A DNA stretch of 64,000 bases from Nicotiana tabacum (Eukaryota > Streptophyta > Magnoliopsida > Solanales > Solanaceae). How positions within the stretch are numbered: position 1 is the stretch's first letter; the number at the start of each line of letters is the position of its first letter. A program made the position numbers and the translations under genes. The stretch spans positions 102,493,157-102,557,156 of the forward strand of contig NC_134089.1 in the NCBI RefSeq assembly GCF_000715075.1, written 5' to 3'. Positions 35,488-46,730 of the stretch are shown in pieces. Below the pieces are notes generated by a model. The model searched no databases, was not told the origin of the DNA, and worked only from the letters and a program-made list of their open reading frames with translations.

Positions 35488-35560
35488 GACCGCACCCTGC
35501 TTCCGAGTTTGCCTACATATCCTTGGCTATAAAGGAATCAGGTCAGTGTAGTTCGGGATG
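35488..35560 (-). other. Recurrent Ogre hairpin motif, copy D (before the polypurine tract)
   Basis: Minus sense: GAACTACACTGACC, TGATTCC, then GGATATGTAGGCA and a GGTGCGGTC tail. The arms CTACA and TGTAG pair. It has the same position relative to the 3' LTR as copy F of the left Ogre. Confidence 0.7.
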
Positions 35561-35799
35561 TTTCGGTAGTTGGGACTACCATGAAGCTGTGATTTTACTG
35601 TTGCTGCTGTTGTTGCTACTGCTTACTGCATCCCCTTATTACACCATGATAAAATAAAAAAAAGCTAGACTAGACTATGATCTATGCATTACAAAATCCT
35701 ATCTATATCTTCAAACTTGCTCTTGCGGTTCTTGTTGTCTTGTTGACTTGTATTCTCCCGGTGGAATCCTTTTGTTGCCGCCTTGAATTGTAATCTGAG

Positions 35800-36742
35800 A
35801 TGTTTTCCATTTCTCCAAGTGGATGCCTGACTGCCAACTACACTTTGAGATGTTTTTTCTTTTCTCTAGGCGGACGCTTGACTGCTGAACTTGAATGTAT
35901 TCCCTGCTCTCCAGGCGGGCTCCTGATTGCTGAACTTGAAATGTATTCCCTGCTCTCCAGGCGGGCTCCTGACTTCAATAAAATAAACAAAAACAAAGAA
36001 AGTTTTTTGCCCCAGTTTGGTGGCTGGGCACACATGTAAGTGTAAAAAGGATCACATTACCAATATCAATAAGAATTTGAAAGCTAAAACTTGAATTGTA
36101 CTCCCTTGTTCTCCAGGCGGGCTCCTGACTGCTGACTTGAATTGTACTCCCTGCTCTCTAGGTGGGCTCCTAATGGCTAAACTTGAAATGTATTCCCTGC
36201 TCTCCAGGCGGTCTCCTGACTGCTGGCTTGAAATGTATTCCCTGCTCTTCAGGCGGGCTCCTGACTGCTGCCTTGAAATGTATTCACTGCTCTTCAGGCG
36301 GGCTCCTGACTGCTAAACTTGAATGTATTCCTTGCTCTCCAGGCGGGCTCCTGATTGCATGACTTGAAATGTATTCCCTGCTCTCCAGGCGAGCTCCTGA
36401 CTGTTGACTTGAAATGTATTCCCTACTCTTCAGGCGGGCTCCTGACTGCTGCCTTGAAATGTATTCCATGCTCTTCAGGCGGGCTCCTGACTACTAAACT
36501 TGAATGTATTCCCTGCTCTCCAGGCGGGCTCCTGATTGCTGACTTGAATGTATTCCCTGCTCTCCTGGCGGGCTCCTGACTGCTGACTTGAAATGTATTC
36601 CCTGCTCTCCAGGCAGGCTCCCGACTTCAACGAAATAGATAAAAACAAAGAAAATTTTCTACCCCAGTTTGGTGGCTGGGCACATATGTGAGTGTTAAAC
36701 TGAATCATATTACCAAATATTACTAAGAATTTGAAAGCTAGG
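35800..36742 (-). repeat. Higher-order minisatellite in the Ogre 3' UTR
   Basis: A unit of about 45 bp (TGTATTCCCTGCTCTCCAGG then CGGGCTCCTGACTGCTGACT) repeats about three times in 35850-35975 and about eleven times in 36090-36620. Each block is closed by a related segment of about 115 bp with GCCCCAGTTTGGTGGCTGGG (36010 and 36664). The array plus closing segment has thus itself been duplicated with unequal unit numbers. Confidence 0.87.
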
Positions 36743-37160
36743 TCCCATTATCCAGGGGGGTCCTGACAATTCTTACCTAAACGATAATTTTAAATCTAAG
36801 CTATATCTTCTACAGGTGTGACTTCCGCTAAATCTTGTTATCTAAGAGGGTCTTAAAGCTACATCCTATTATCCAGGAGGGTCCTGGAAATCAAAGGTCA
36901 AATTTTATCTTAAGAGTGACAACTTTTATGGATGAATTATACTACCCTACAACAGAATTTACGCTAAATGTTGTTATCTAATCAAAATCTTAAAACTAAG
37001 TCTCATTATTCAGGAGGGTCCTGAAAACTCCTAATTGAATCTTATCTCGAACATGCAAACTTCTAAACCTGGTTATATTTCTTTGGGATACGTTTATGCT
37101 AGATTACGCTATTTCTGAACTTTACGCTAGGTCCCATTTTCCAGGAGGGTCTTGAAAATC
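36740..37160 (-). repeat. Four spaced repeats in the Ogre 3' UTR
   Basis: Copies of CTAGGTCCCATTATCCAGGA followed by GGGTCCTGAAAA occur near 36740, 36857, 36995 and 37129, about 115-140 bp apart. Confidence 0.75.
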
Positions 37161-37903
37161 AAAAATCAAACCTGTTTGGTGACTGCCTTTCTCCACGTCG
37201 GGTTCTCTGAAACAACCGAAATTTCCTGCCCCTGTTTTAATCAAAAAAAATCTTGTCAATTTAAAATGTGGTGGTTAGTTGATCGCATTCTTGTTGAAGG
37301 TCTCTCCGCTGCATTGTTTTGTTTTGACTGGCTTCCCCGAACTGGCCCTGAACCGCTTAACTTTCTGACTGACTTTCAAAACCGCATGACTTTGGATGAC
37401 CCGAGTGTTCTATACCCGAACCGTTGTTTCACATCTCTGACCCCTTTAACTGAACCTCTGCATCTCCCATGAAATTGCCAAATCATTTTGCCGATGGAAC
37501 TCTTGCTGGCACTCTATCCCACTTTACATCCTGATATATTTGGTATGCCCTAGCCACACTGTGCTTTGCACTTTTGAAGCTGGTAGTGAACTTTAAAATT
37601 CCTTCTTATTTGCTTAAACAAAACTGACATTGGGAACATCTTAGAGAAATAAACCCAAAAGAAATGAAATGCAATGACTTAGAGAGTTAAGGATAAGAAA
37701 ATCCAAAACTGGAAGACTATCTGAAGGGGAAAAAGAAAAGAGACTTATGTGAGTGGAACAGTTGGCACCAATGATCATGACATGTATTTCGGATTAATCT
37801 TTCCAATCTATCCAACCAATCAACTTCCAGTTGCCATACTTTGTTGCCTTAGAGTATCCATAACCTGATTTCTTTACCAAAACCTTGACCTTGTTCGGCC
37901 TGC

Positions 37904-38075
37904 GATGCCATGAAGGGTTTTCACCAACAAGCCTCTCTCATTTGTTCATCTCTCAATTCACTTTCTCCTTACGGTGCCCGTGAGGGTTTTCACCAATAAG
38001 ACTCTCACATTTTTTATTTCTCTCAGCTCGCATCGCCTTATAGTGCCCGTGAGGATTTTCACCAATAAGACTTTC
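37904..38075 (-). repeat. Three tandem repeats of about 69 bp in the Ogre 3' UTR
   Basis: Copies beginning GTGCCCGTGAGGGTTTTCAC, then CAATAAGACTCTC, start near 37904, 37974 and 38043. The first is the most diverged. Confidence 0.8.
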
Positions 38076-38353
38076 TCGTTTTTTATTTCTTTTTCCCGTT
38101 TGGACCAGAGTGTTGCTCCTGATATGAATCACCTCTACCTGCTCGACTTGGCATTTCTCAAAGACTTATCGGAAGGTCTTTTTTTGGACCGTAATGTGGG
38201 CTTTTGGCTGGGATTAGAAAGAAAGGGTATCAAAGGCTCAAAAACAATTCACATGGGTTCAAAATTACAACTTTCGGAATCAGATTTCTTACAACAACCA
38301 CAACTTCTGCCCCAGTTTCTTGCTTGGGAACTTTTGGATTTTTATTTTGATGA

Positions 38354-38415
38354 GACCGACCGTGAGGCTGCCTACGTATCCTTACAAGAAATCAGGTCGA
38401 ACGTAGTTCATGTCA
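38354..38415 (-). other. Recurrent Ogre hairpin motif, copy C (after pol)
   Basis: Minus sense: GAACTACGTTCGACCTGATT, then GGATACGTAGGCAGCC and CGGTCGGTC. The arms CTACGT/ACGTAG pair over 6 bp. The sequence after the motif (CATCAAAATAAAA) resembles that after copy E (CATATCATAATAAAA), so the two elements share the whole segment. Confidence 0.75.
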
Positions 38416-38797
38416 TAGAAATTACTTTGTTGTTGTGGTTTTCTATTTTCTCTTTCTTTTCTTTCTTTTTTTTTTGCTTTTTTTTTCTCTTTTTGTTGGT
38501 TTTCTTCCCTCTTTTTCTTTTCATTCTTTTCTTTCTCTTTTCATTATTTTCTTTCTCTTTTCATTCCTTTCTTTCTCTTTTCTTTTCTTTCTCTTTTTTT
38601 CTTCTTCCTTTACTTATCTTTCACGCTTGTGTTTCCGATATTCGCTACTGATTCCGAAAGTGGGGTATGAAAGAAAAATAAATAAGGCTCAAAGGGAGTA
38701 ACAAAGGATAAAGTGTTTAGATAGTAGAACAAAATGCCTTTATCATTTCAATATTCAAAACATGCCAAATACAAACAAGTACAATTAAACAAAGGAA

Positions 38798-40167
38798 TCA
38801 TACATAGTATCTTTTGACTGCATCAGAGTTGATAGCCATTTCTACACATTTTCCTTCTACATCTGTCAAATACAATGCACCATTGGACAACACTCTATTA
38901 CAATGAGCGACCCATGCCAGTTTGGGGCAAACTTGCCTTTTGCTTCAACATGATATGGAAGAACGCATTACAATACTAACTTACCCACTTCAAACTTCCG
39001 TGGACGCACCTTCTTATTGTATGCTCTTGTCATTCTTTGTTGATACAACTGGCCATGACACACTGCTGCCAATCGTTTCTCGTCGATCAAACTCAATTGT
39101 TCCAAGCGGGTTTTGACCCACTCATCATCATCGATCTTAACCTCCGCGACAATTCGAAGGGATGGAATTTCTACTTCTGCGGGTATCACTACTTCAGTGC
39201 CATACACCAACAAATAAGGAGTCGCCCCTACTGAAGTACGGACAGTAGTGCGATAACCCAACAATGCAAACGGCAGCTTTTCATGCCACTGCCTAGAACC
39301 CTCCACCATTTTTCGAAGTATCTTCTTTATGTTCTTGTTGGCTACCTCGACTGCTCCATTCGCCTTGGGGCGGTATGGGGTGGAATTGCGATGTGTAATC
39401 TTAAACTGTTGACACACCTCTTTCATCAAATGACTATTGAGATTAGCACCGTTATCTGTGATGATTACCTTCAGTATCCCGAACCGGCAAATGATATTTG
39501 AGTGCACAAAATAAACCACCGCCTTCTTGGTTACAGACTTTAATGTTTTAGCCTCAATCCACTTGGTGAAATAATCTATGGCAACCAGAATGAACCTGTG
39601 CCCATTTGATGCTGATGGCTCAATTAGCCCAATGACATCCATGCCCCACGCAACAAAAGGCCATGGTGCAGACATCGTGTGTAATTCAGATGGTGGAGAA
39701 TGAATCAAATCTCCATGCACTTGGCACTAATGATATTTATGCACAAAACTGATACAATCTCGCTCCATAGTGAGCCAATAATAACCTGCCCGGAGAATAT
39801 TCTTTGCCAGCACATACCCACTCATGTGCGGTCCACAGACTCTAGAATGTACTTCAGTCATAACAGTTATGGCCTGCCTAGCATCTATGCATCTCAGCAA
39901 TCCAAGATCTGGACTTCTTTTGTACAACACTCCTCCACTGAAGAAAAATCTACTTGCCAACCGCTGAATTATTCTCTTTTGATCACCTGTGGCTTGTACG
40001 GGATACACTCCCATCCTGATGTACTCCTTGATGTCGTGAAACCAAGGCTCCTCATTGAGCTTTTCTTCCACCACATTACAATAAGCATGCTGATCGTGGA
40101 CTTGAATATGCAAAGGGTCCACATAAGCCTTATCTAGGTGATGTAACATTGACGCCAGAGTAGCCAA
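38798..40167 (-). pseudogene. Ogre pol: integrase
   Basis: Two open segments (39727-40167 and 38968-39720) are separated by a stop in the zinc finger, then continue with frame damage to the stop at 38798-38800. The HHCC finger reads VHSRVCGPHMSG ... FVHKYH-stop-CQVH, where the expected first Cys of the pair is Tyr. The catalytic core has WGMDVIGL, TDNGANLNSH and NGAVEVANKN (D, D, E). The C-terminus keeps the YGTEVVIPAEVEIPS region. It would insert element cDNA into the genome; this copy is dead. Confidence 0.9.
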
Positions 40168-40341
40168 AGCATCAGCGACCTCATTATAAATCCTCAGAAT
40201 ATGCCTGAACTCTATTGATTGGAATCGCTAACAAAAATCATGTAAACATTGTCAATACGGTATGAGTTTTAAATCTCGTGTTTCCCACTCTCCCTGAATC
40301 TGGTGCACCAGAAGGTCTGAGTCACCCAAGACCAAGACTTC

Positions 40342-40731
40342 TTAGACACCCATATCTATAGCCATCCTCAAACCCAAAATGCATGCCTCGTACTCAGCCA
40401 TATTGTTAGTATAGTAGAACCGAAGCTGAGCCGTAACAGGGTAATGATGCCCTGTTTCAGAAACAAGTACCGCTCCTATCCCAACACCTTTCATGTTAGC
40501 GGCCCCATCAAAGAAAAGTTTCCATCCTAGCCTTTCAATCTGTTCCAACTCTTCAATGTGCATTACATCTTCATCAGGGAAATACGTCTTCAAAGGTTCG
40601 TATTCTTCATCCACAGGATTCTCGGCCAAATAGTCGGCCAACGCTTGTGCTTTCATCGTAGTCCGGGTCACGTAGACAATGTCAAATTCTGTGAGCAAGA
40701 TCTGCCACTTTGCAAGCCTTCCCGTGGGCAT
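40342..40731 (-). pseudogene. Ogre pol: second RNase H
   Basis: A 129-residue open segment between the first RNase H and integrase. KLFFDGAANMKGVGIGAVLV and MAEYEACILGLRMAID are the first aspartate and the glutamate blocks of a complete RNase H fold. This additional domain is a known feature of Tat/Ogre elements. A stop after about 40342 and another downstream break the frame. Confidence 0.88.
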
Positions 40732-42272
40732 AGGCTTCTAGAAGATATACTTCAACGGATCCAAGCAAGAGATGAGGTAAGTAGTATAAGATGACAAATA
40801 ATGTTTCAGCTTCTGGGCTACCCAAGTTAGGACGCAACACATCCTCTCAATATGAGTGTACATAACCTTGTAAGATGTGAACTTCTTGTTAAGATAATAG
40901 ATGGCCTGCTCTTCCTTCCAGTGATGTCATGCTATCCCAACACACATCCAAATGAACTGCCCAAGACCATCAAATACAGAATCAAAGGTCTCCCTGGTTC
41001 TGGTGGGACCAACATAGGTGGGTTTGACAAGTACCCCTTTATCCGATCAAATGCTTCCTGACATTCATTTGTCCACTTAGCCGCAACATCTTTCTTTAAC
41101 AATTTGAAGATGGGCTCACAAGTTGTCGTGAGCTGAGCAATAAACCTGCTGATGTAATTCAATCTCCCCAATAGACTCATCACCTCAGTCTTGTTCTTTG
41201 GGGGTGGCAACTCCTGGATAGCTTTGATCTTTGACGGGTCTAATTCAATACCTCGGCGGCTGACTATGAATCCCAACAACTTTCCAGATGGGACACCGAA
41301 TACGCATTTTGCAGGGTTGAGCTTGAGATTGTACCTGCGAAGCTTTTGGACAAACTTTCTCAGATCTTTGACATGATCAGACTACTTTCTAGACTTTATA
41401 GTCACATCATCCACATAAACCTCGATCTCCCTGTGTATCATGTCGTGAAATATGGTCATCATTGCCCTCATGTAGGTTGCCCCAGCATTTTTCAAACCAA
41501 ATGGCATGACCTGATAGCAGTACGTTCCCATGGCGTGATGAATGCTGTCTTTTCTGCGTCCTCCTCATCCATTAAGATCTAGTGGTAACCCGCATAACAA
41601 TCCACAAAAGAGCTAATTTCATATTTGGCACAATTATCGATCAATATATGGATGTTCGGCAATGGGAAATTATCCTTAGGACTTGCCTTGTTGAGATCTC
41701 GATAATCAACACACACCCTGGTCTTACCATCCTTCTTCGGCACAGGCACAACATTGGCTAACCAGGTGGGATACTAGGTGACCAGAATGACTTTGGCCTC
41801 AAACTGTTTGGTGACCTCTTCCTTAATTTTCACACTCATATCAGTTTTAAATTTCCTCAGCTTCTGCTTGACAGGGGGGAATGCCGGATCAGTGGGCAAT
41901 TTGTGAACCACCAAGCCAGTGCTTAGACCTGGCATGTCGTTATAGGACCATGCAAAAATATCTTTATACTCGAACAATGTTTTAATTATCTCCTCTCTGA
42001 GTTATGGTTCAAGATGGACACTTATTTTAGTTTCCCGGACATTATCTTGGTCCCCTAAATTGATTGCTTCTGTATCACTCAGGTTAGGCTTGGGGTTTTC
42101 TTCAAAATGGCTTAATTCTTTACTAATCTCTTCAAAGGCTTTATCCTCGTCATATTCTGATTCAACATCACACTCTATTTCTTGAATTACTATTTCAGAA
42201 TTAGATTGGCTTTTAAGATTGGGCCGGAGATTCTGCATGCATGTCATATCATTAAAGCCAGCATAAAAAGAA
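40732..42272 (-). pseudogene. Ogre pol: reverse transcriptase and first RNase H
   Basis: It begins at the predicted splice acceptor (42273) with YAGFNDMTCMQNLRP. The order is an acidic spacer (42002-42250), FEYKDIFAWSYNDMPGL (41950 region), TWLANVVPV with KKDGKTRVCVDYRDLNKA (41690-41770), YVDD (about 41406-41417), the GFIVSRRGIELDPSKI block and RNase H (40932-41279 and onward to 40745). Stops occur at about 41999, 41771 and 41581, with frame changes between 41580 and 41280. Confidence 0.88.
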
Positions 42273-42451
42273 CTGTACAAGGAAGAAAAGAAAAACAAAA
42301 ATAAAACTATCAGGAAAGGAGAAAAAGGGAAATTGCATTTCATTGAAATTAGAGATAACAAGGCTTATACATCCAAACGGACGGAACATAGAATCTGAAC
42401 TACAACCCTGGGATAATCCAGATAAACTGAAAGAAAATCAAAGCAAACTAC
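42273..42451 (-). other. Ogre intron between protease and RT
   Basis: Minus-strand donor AG|GTAGTTTGC at 42451 and acceptor TTTCTTCCTTGTACAG ending at 42273, with a long pyrimidine tract before it. The intron is 179 nt and contains the TAG (42450-42448) that ends the upstream frame. The upstream exon leaves two codon bases and the downstream exon supplies one, so the frames fit. An intron at this place is established for Ogre elements; the exact sites are my reading. Confidence 0.8.
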
Positions 42452-44448
42452 CTAAACTCCTTCCTGGTGGGGAGAGGAGTAGCTTCCCAATTGTTAATCT
42501 TTGCATTGGGCCCAACAAATTGCACATTCCCCTTGCTAGAACCCTCTCCAACTTCCACCGTGTTCACTTCGTCGAATATACTCTCGAACTTTTCCATCAA
42601 ATCTCCATCCATATCAACCACCGAATTGGGAACCGTCGTCACTGGGCGCTTTTTGGTACCAGGCCTGACAAATGATCTGGAAAGACGTGGGACTGGCTTT
42701 GGAAGGGCCCATGCTCTCTGTTTCATTTTTCTGGCTCTTCTCATGTCTGCGACTGTGGGCTTGAACCCCAGACCAAATGTATCCAAGTTTTTAGGAAGAG
42801 AAACCGGCTGTACGATACCTTGCAGAGATGCACCCAAACCTTTGCCCGGTACAAAACCATTTTTTAACATTTCAACGACTACCATGACTGATATAGCAGC
42901 TACCCTTGGAGTCGGCATGCACTTCCCTTCAGGAATTTTCTCTACAGATACTGTGTCAAAAACCTGATAAACCCATGGCCTCTTTTCATCTTCAAACTCT
43001 ATGAATGGAACAATGGCATCACTGGGAACACACAAATTATCTTCGCCATGCACAATAATTTCCTGTCTATCCCATTCAAACTTAACCATTTGATGCAAAG
43101 TGGACGGGACCGCTTTGGCAGCATGAATCCAGGGTCGACCTAATAACAGATTGTAAGAAATAGCCACATCGAGCACCTGGAATTCCATAGTAAATTCAAC
43201 TGGCCCTATTGTAAGCTCAAGCACTATGTCCCCGACTGAATATTTCCCTCCACCGTCGAATCCCCGAATGCAAATACTGTTCTTGTGAATTCTTTCATCA
43301 TCCACCTTCAACTTGTTCAGAGTGGAAAGAGGGCAAATATTTGCACTGGAACCATTGTCAACCAGTACCCGAGTAAACACGGAATCTTCACATTTCACCG
43401 TCAGATAGAGGGCTCTATTATGCTCAGTACCCTCCACGGGCAACTTATTATCAGAAAAAGTGACTCTGTTTACCTTAAATATCTTGTTAGATATATTTTC
43501 CAAGTGGTTTACTAAGATTTTGTCAAGAACGTGGGCTTCGTTCAAGATCTTCATCAAAGCCCGACGGTGCTCGTCTGAATGGATCAATAATGACAATAGC
43601 GAGATCTGAGCCGGTGTCTTCCTTAACTGCTCCACAATGGAATAGTCCTGCACTTTCATCTTTCTCAAAAATTCCTCTGCTTCTTCCTCGGTCACATCTT
43701 TCTTCACCAACACTGGGTTATCTTTGGAGGTCTTAGCTTTTCTCAACTCTTCGGGGGCAAAGCATCTCCCCGATCGAGTCAAACCATGGGTCTCACACAC
43801 TTCTTCTTTAACCTCTTTCCCCTTGTAAGTCACTGTCACTCGTTCATAATTCCATGGGACTGCCTTGCTGTTGACTATCGGTAATTGAGTTACTGGTTTG
43901 ATAATGATAGGATCTGTACGGGCGCCCTTCACAATTACCATGGGCTTGTTCGTCACTCCTGGCACAACCACTTTTGCTCTTTCATGTTTTCCTGCAACGT
44001 CACTTGAGGACCCCTTCTTGACCTCCACAGATGGTTCATTATTTGCCCCGTTCAACTTGATCACAGACTTCTCACTTGTTGACTTTTCAAACGGCTTGGC
44101 TTCACTAGCCCGAATCATCATAACGGTTTGCGAAGGCTTCTTAGGCTCCCCTCCCTTATGCACAAGCTCAATCTTATTTGTCTCATGATGGGCCGGCAAT
44201 GGGTTCTGGTTGATATTGGGTGCCTCCGGGGCTTGGACCTCAATCCGATTAGTATCAATGAGCTCTTGAATAGCTGTTTTCAATTTCCAGCATTTCTCTG
44301 TGTCATGACCCGGGGTCCCTGAACAATACTCACAACTCACCGAGCGGTCAAGATTTCTGGGAGGGGGATTTGGTTGTTTAGCCTCGATCAAATTCAACAT
44401 ACCCAACTGTGTCAATCTATGGAATAGACTAGTATATGATTCCCCCAA
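42448..44448 (-). CDS. Ogre gag C-terminus, protease and G-patch-like region
   Basis: A 666-residue open frame. Zinc knuckle CEYCSGTPGHDTEKC lies near residues 39-53. A long Lys/Pro/Val-rich linker follows. The protease active site VLVDNGSSANICP is near residue 357 (DNGS instead of DTGS), with LLLGRPWIH about 75 residues later. Near residue 545, LKNGFVPGKGLGASLQGI has the glycine spacing of a G-patch RNA-binding motif. The unspliced product ends at TAG 42448-42450, while splicing from 42451 would join it to RT, so alternative splicing could set the gag-pro to pol ratio. The first Met is not the true gag start; gag continues upstream in another frame. Confidence 0.85.
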   Translation of the reverse strand: MGESYTSLFHRLTQLGMLNLIEAKQPNPPPRNLDRSVSCEYCSGTPGHDTEKCWKLKTAIQELIDTNRIEVQAPEAPNINQNPLPAHHETNKIELVHKGGEPKKPSQTVMMIRASEAKPFEKSTSEKSVIKLNGANNEPSVEVKKGSSSDVAGKHERAKVVVPGVTNKPMVIVKGARTDPIIIKPVTQLPIVNSKAVPWNYERVTVTYKGKEVKEEVCETHGLTRSGRCFAPEELRKAKTSKDNPVLVKKDVTEEEAEEFLRKMKVQDYSIVEQLRKTPAQISLLSLLIHSDEHRRALMKILNEAHVLDKILVNHLENISNKIFKVNRVTFSDNKLPVEGTEHNRALYLTVKCEDSVFTRVLVDNGSSANICPLSTLNKLKVDDERIHKNSICIRGFDGGGKYSVGDIVLELTIGPVEFTMEFQVLDVAISYNLLLGRPWIHAAKAVPSTLHQMVKFEWDRQEIIVHGEDNLCVPSDAIVPFIEFEDEKRPWVYQVFDTVSVEKIPEGKCMPTPRVAAISVMVVVEMLKNGFVPGKGLGASLQGIVQPVSLPKNLDTFGLGFKPTVADMRRARKMKQRAWALPKPVPRLSRSFVRPGTKKRPVTTVPNSVVDMDGDLMEKFESIFDEVNTVEVGEGSSKGNVQFVGPNAKINNWEATPLPTRKEFR

Positions 44449-46141
44449 TGGAGTGAAAGTCTTCTGCTTCTGTAACCTCTCATTCTTAAAGGCTTGATTT
44501 GGCCGGAAACCTATTCCAAGGGGATTTCTATAGGCTCTTGGGGGTGGATGGGTATTTTGTGGAGATGGGTATGGATTTTGTGGAGATGGCGCACGCCATT
44601 GTGCGTGAGCAGGAGGTTGGGTATAGATTTATGCGTGATGGACGGAAAAATGGGGATCTGGCGGTGGGTAGTAGTGTTGTGGTGGGCTATATGGAGTGTG
44701 GGGGTAAGTTTGGTGATAGGGTCGAGGTGGGTTGTAGTAACATGGAGGGTTCCTGGATCTAACCCAAGCTCCCGACTCAATTGTCACAACGTCCTCTTTC
44801 TTCTTCTTCCCGAGTACACCCCAGTACCATTTTGAATGTCCTGGGTGGTCGCTTTGATTGCTGAATAACTCATGATCTTGTTGGACTTGAGTCCCTCCTC
44901 AACCATGCCTCCCATTTTTACATCCTCATTAAAGGACTTGCCCACTACTGACACCAAATGACCAAAATAAGTGGGCTCCAAAGCTTGCAAGAAATAATCA
45001 ACCATCTCACTTTCTTTCAGCGGAGGGTCAACCCTCGCGGATTATTCCCTCCAATGGAATCCATACTCTCTAAAACTCTCACCGGGAGTTTTCTCAATCT
45101 TTGTTAATGACAGGCGGTCTGGGATAATTTCAAGTACTAAAAATAGCAGGCGAAGGCTTGGGCCAAATCGTCCCATGTGTACCACCTGCTGTGATCTTGT
45201 CTGGTATACCATTCTAATGTCGATCCACTCAAACTTTGGCTGAAATATGCCATCAGCAATTCATCTCTTCCTCCTGCTCCTCTCATCTTGCTACAAAATC
45301 CTCGTAAGTGTGCTACTAGGTCACCATGTCCGTCGTACAGATCAAACTTGGGAATTTTGAACCCTGCTGGTAACTGAACATCTGGGAACAGACATAAATC
45401 TTTATAGGCCACACTTACTTGACCTCCAGCCCCCTCATATCTCTGAATGGTTTTTCTAAACTTTTGACCTTTCTGATCATCTCCTCATGTTCGGGATTTT
45501 TGGGTGGCTTCTCGGTCTTTACCGGGAGATCAAGATGAGGGGTGTAGGAATATGGTTCCGGGACTTTGAAGGTGGGTTCAGGGGGATAATACTGGTTGTC
45601 GTGAGTCTAGAATAGAGGTTCATTGGAAGTTCGGTGTAATGCAGCAGGTGGAGGTGCCACAAAAATAGGTGTGATTGGTGGGGGGTGCGGGACTTGTCTG
45701 GGTGGAGGAGCTTGTGATGTATGGGAAATGGTTCTGTGGCATTGTTGGTAGAGAGGAAAGGGTGGAGATGAGTTCGCAGTGGGAGGTTCCTGAGATTGAG
45801 CTAATGGTGGGATATAAGCAGGGTTGGCGTGATAAACCGGTGGCGGATTCCCCTTTGCCCAGGCTTGGTACATTTCATCCATTTGCTGCTTTAACTTATA
45901 CATCTCTTCCTTCATCGCATTAACATCCAATTCTTCCACCTCTTTTGACGGGTCAACAATACTTGCCTCCAATTTTTGATTGGCCATGTTCAGCTTGTTT
46001 TTTGATCGGGTATTGTATGAGTGAGTTGCCAGAATGCCAATCAACTAACCACCTGCCTGGGTTCAATACATCAACAGCAACCTTGTTAGCGATTAGGGTT
46101 TTAACAGATTGGTAACCGTACATTTTGGGGAATGAATGCAC
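44449..46141 (-). pseudogene. Ogre gag, N-terminal and capsid region
   Basis: Frames at 45953-46141, 45607-46044, 45137-45412, 44784-45005 and 44511-44780 make one broken gag. In order: an N-terminal segment with MANQKLEASI, a coiled-coil-like KEEMYKLKQQMDEMYQAW, a Pro-rich stretch, and the capsid part GFKIPKFDLYDGHGD ... FSQSLSGSTLEWYTRQDHSRW. Then come VDYFLQALEPTYFGHLVSVV and a Pro/Tyr/His-rich tail leading into the zinc knuckle of the next feature. At least four frame changes and stops near 45607 and 45137. Confidence 0.83.
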
Positions 46142-46730
46142 TTAAGCAGTTAGCCGTTTCTATTATGCATTTAATCGGATGCTTGCATCATCCCAGCTTT
46201 TCTTTTCTTCTTTTTCTTTTCGTCTTTCGCTCTTACCCTTGCTTTCTCTCTCATTTCCCTCTTGTTTTCCTATTGCTTCTTTCTCTTGGTTTTCTTATTC
46301 TTCTCTCCTTTCTTTTCTTTTTCTCTCTTGTTTTTCCTCTCTCTTTTCGTTTTCTCTTCTTTTCTTTTCTTTTTTTGGTTATGGTCGAATCCTATGGAGA
46401 TTGCCTACGTATCATGACCCTGCATGAATCAGACTGAACGTAGTTCTAGGAGATAAGTGTGAAAGTAAGTAATAAAACATTTTTTTGGGATTTTCAATTT
46501 TCATAAAAGCAAATGCTTTGATTACAAAGACTCAAAACTAACTGACTACAAGAGAAACTAACAGACGCTGATGAAGAGACGAAATACAGACTCCAAAAAT
46601 AAACTATCATACTCCAACAAAAGAAAATACAGACTCGAACACAATTGACAGACTCCAGCAGAAAGAAAATACAAACTCAACACAACTGACAAACTCTAAC
46701 GAAAAAGGAAATACAGACTCAAATGAGAAA
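46142..46730 (-). other. Spacer between Ogre ORF1 and gag
   Basis: It contains short repeats (ACAGACTC/TGACAAACTC themes, 46550-46720), hairpin motif copy B (46384-46450) and a long pyrimidine-rich stretch on the plus strand (46190-46376), a polypurine run in element sense. No gene is visible. Confidence 0.7.
46384..46450 (-). other. Recurrent Ogre hairpin motif, copy B (between ORF1 and gag)
   Basis: Minus sense: GAACTACGTTCAGTCTGATTC, then TGATACGTAGGCAA and GGATTCGACC. The arms CTACGT/ACGTAG pair over 6 bp. Confidence 0.7.

Larger units (their letters stand above)
35392..38797 (-). other. 3' UTR of the inner Ogre element
   Basis: 3.4 kb between the pol stop (38798-38800) and the polypurine tract. 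It holds two hairpin-motif copies at its borders (38354-38415 and 35488-35560), four tandem or spaced repeat families (35800-36742, 36740-37160, 37904-38075, and a pyrimidine-rich stretch 38430-38620) and three polypurine-like AAACTGGGGCAGAA motifs (near 38308, 36660 and 36008, minus sense). No coding function is visible; the Phe-rich frame at 38435-38701 is an artefact of the pyrimidine tract. Confidence 0.75.

Noticed and set aside
36090..36640. CRISPR-like array in the inner Ogre
   Set aside because: Tandem units without spacers inside a retrotransposon 3' UTR.
38435..38701. Phe/Ser-rich open frames at 37974-38701
   Set aside because: Products of a pyrimidine-rich tract in an untranslated region; no domain.
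43898..44188. Open frames on the plus strand across the Ogre gag-protease and RT (for example 42467-42967, 43898-44188)
   Set aside because: Antisense shadows of a clearly coding minus-strand frame with zinc knuckle and protease motifs.
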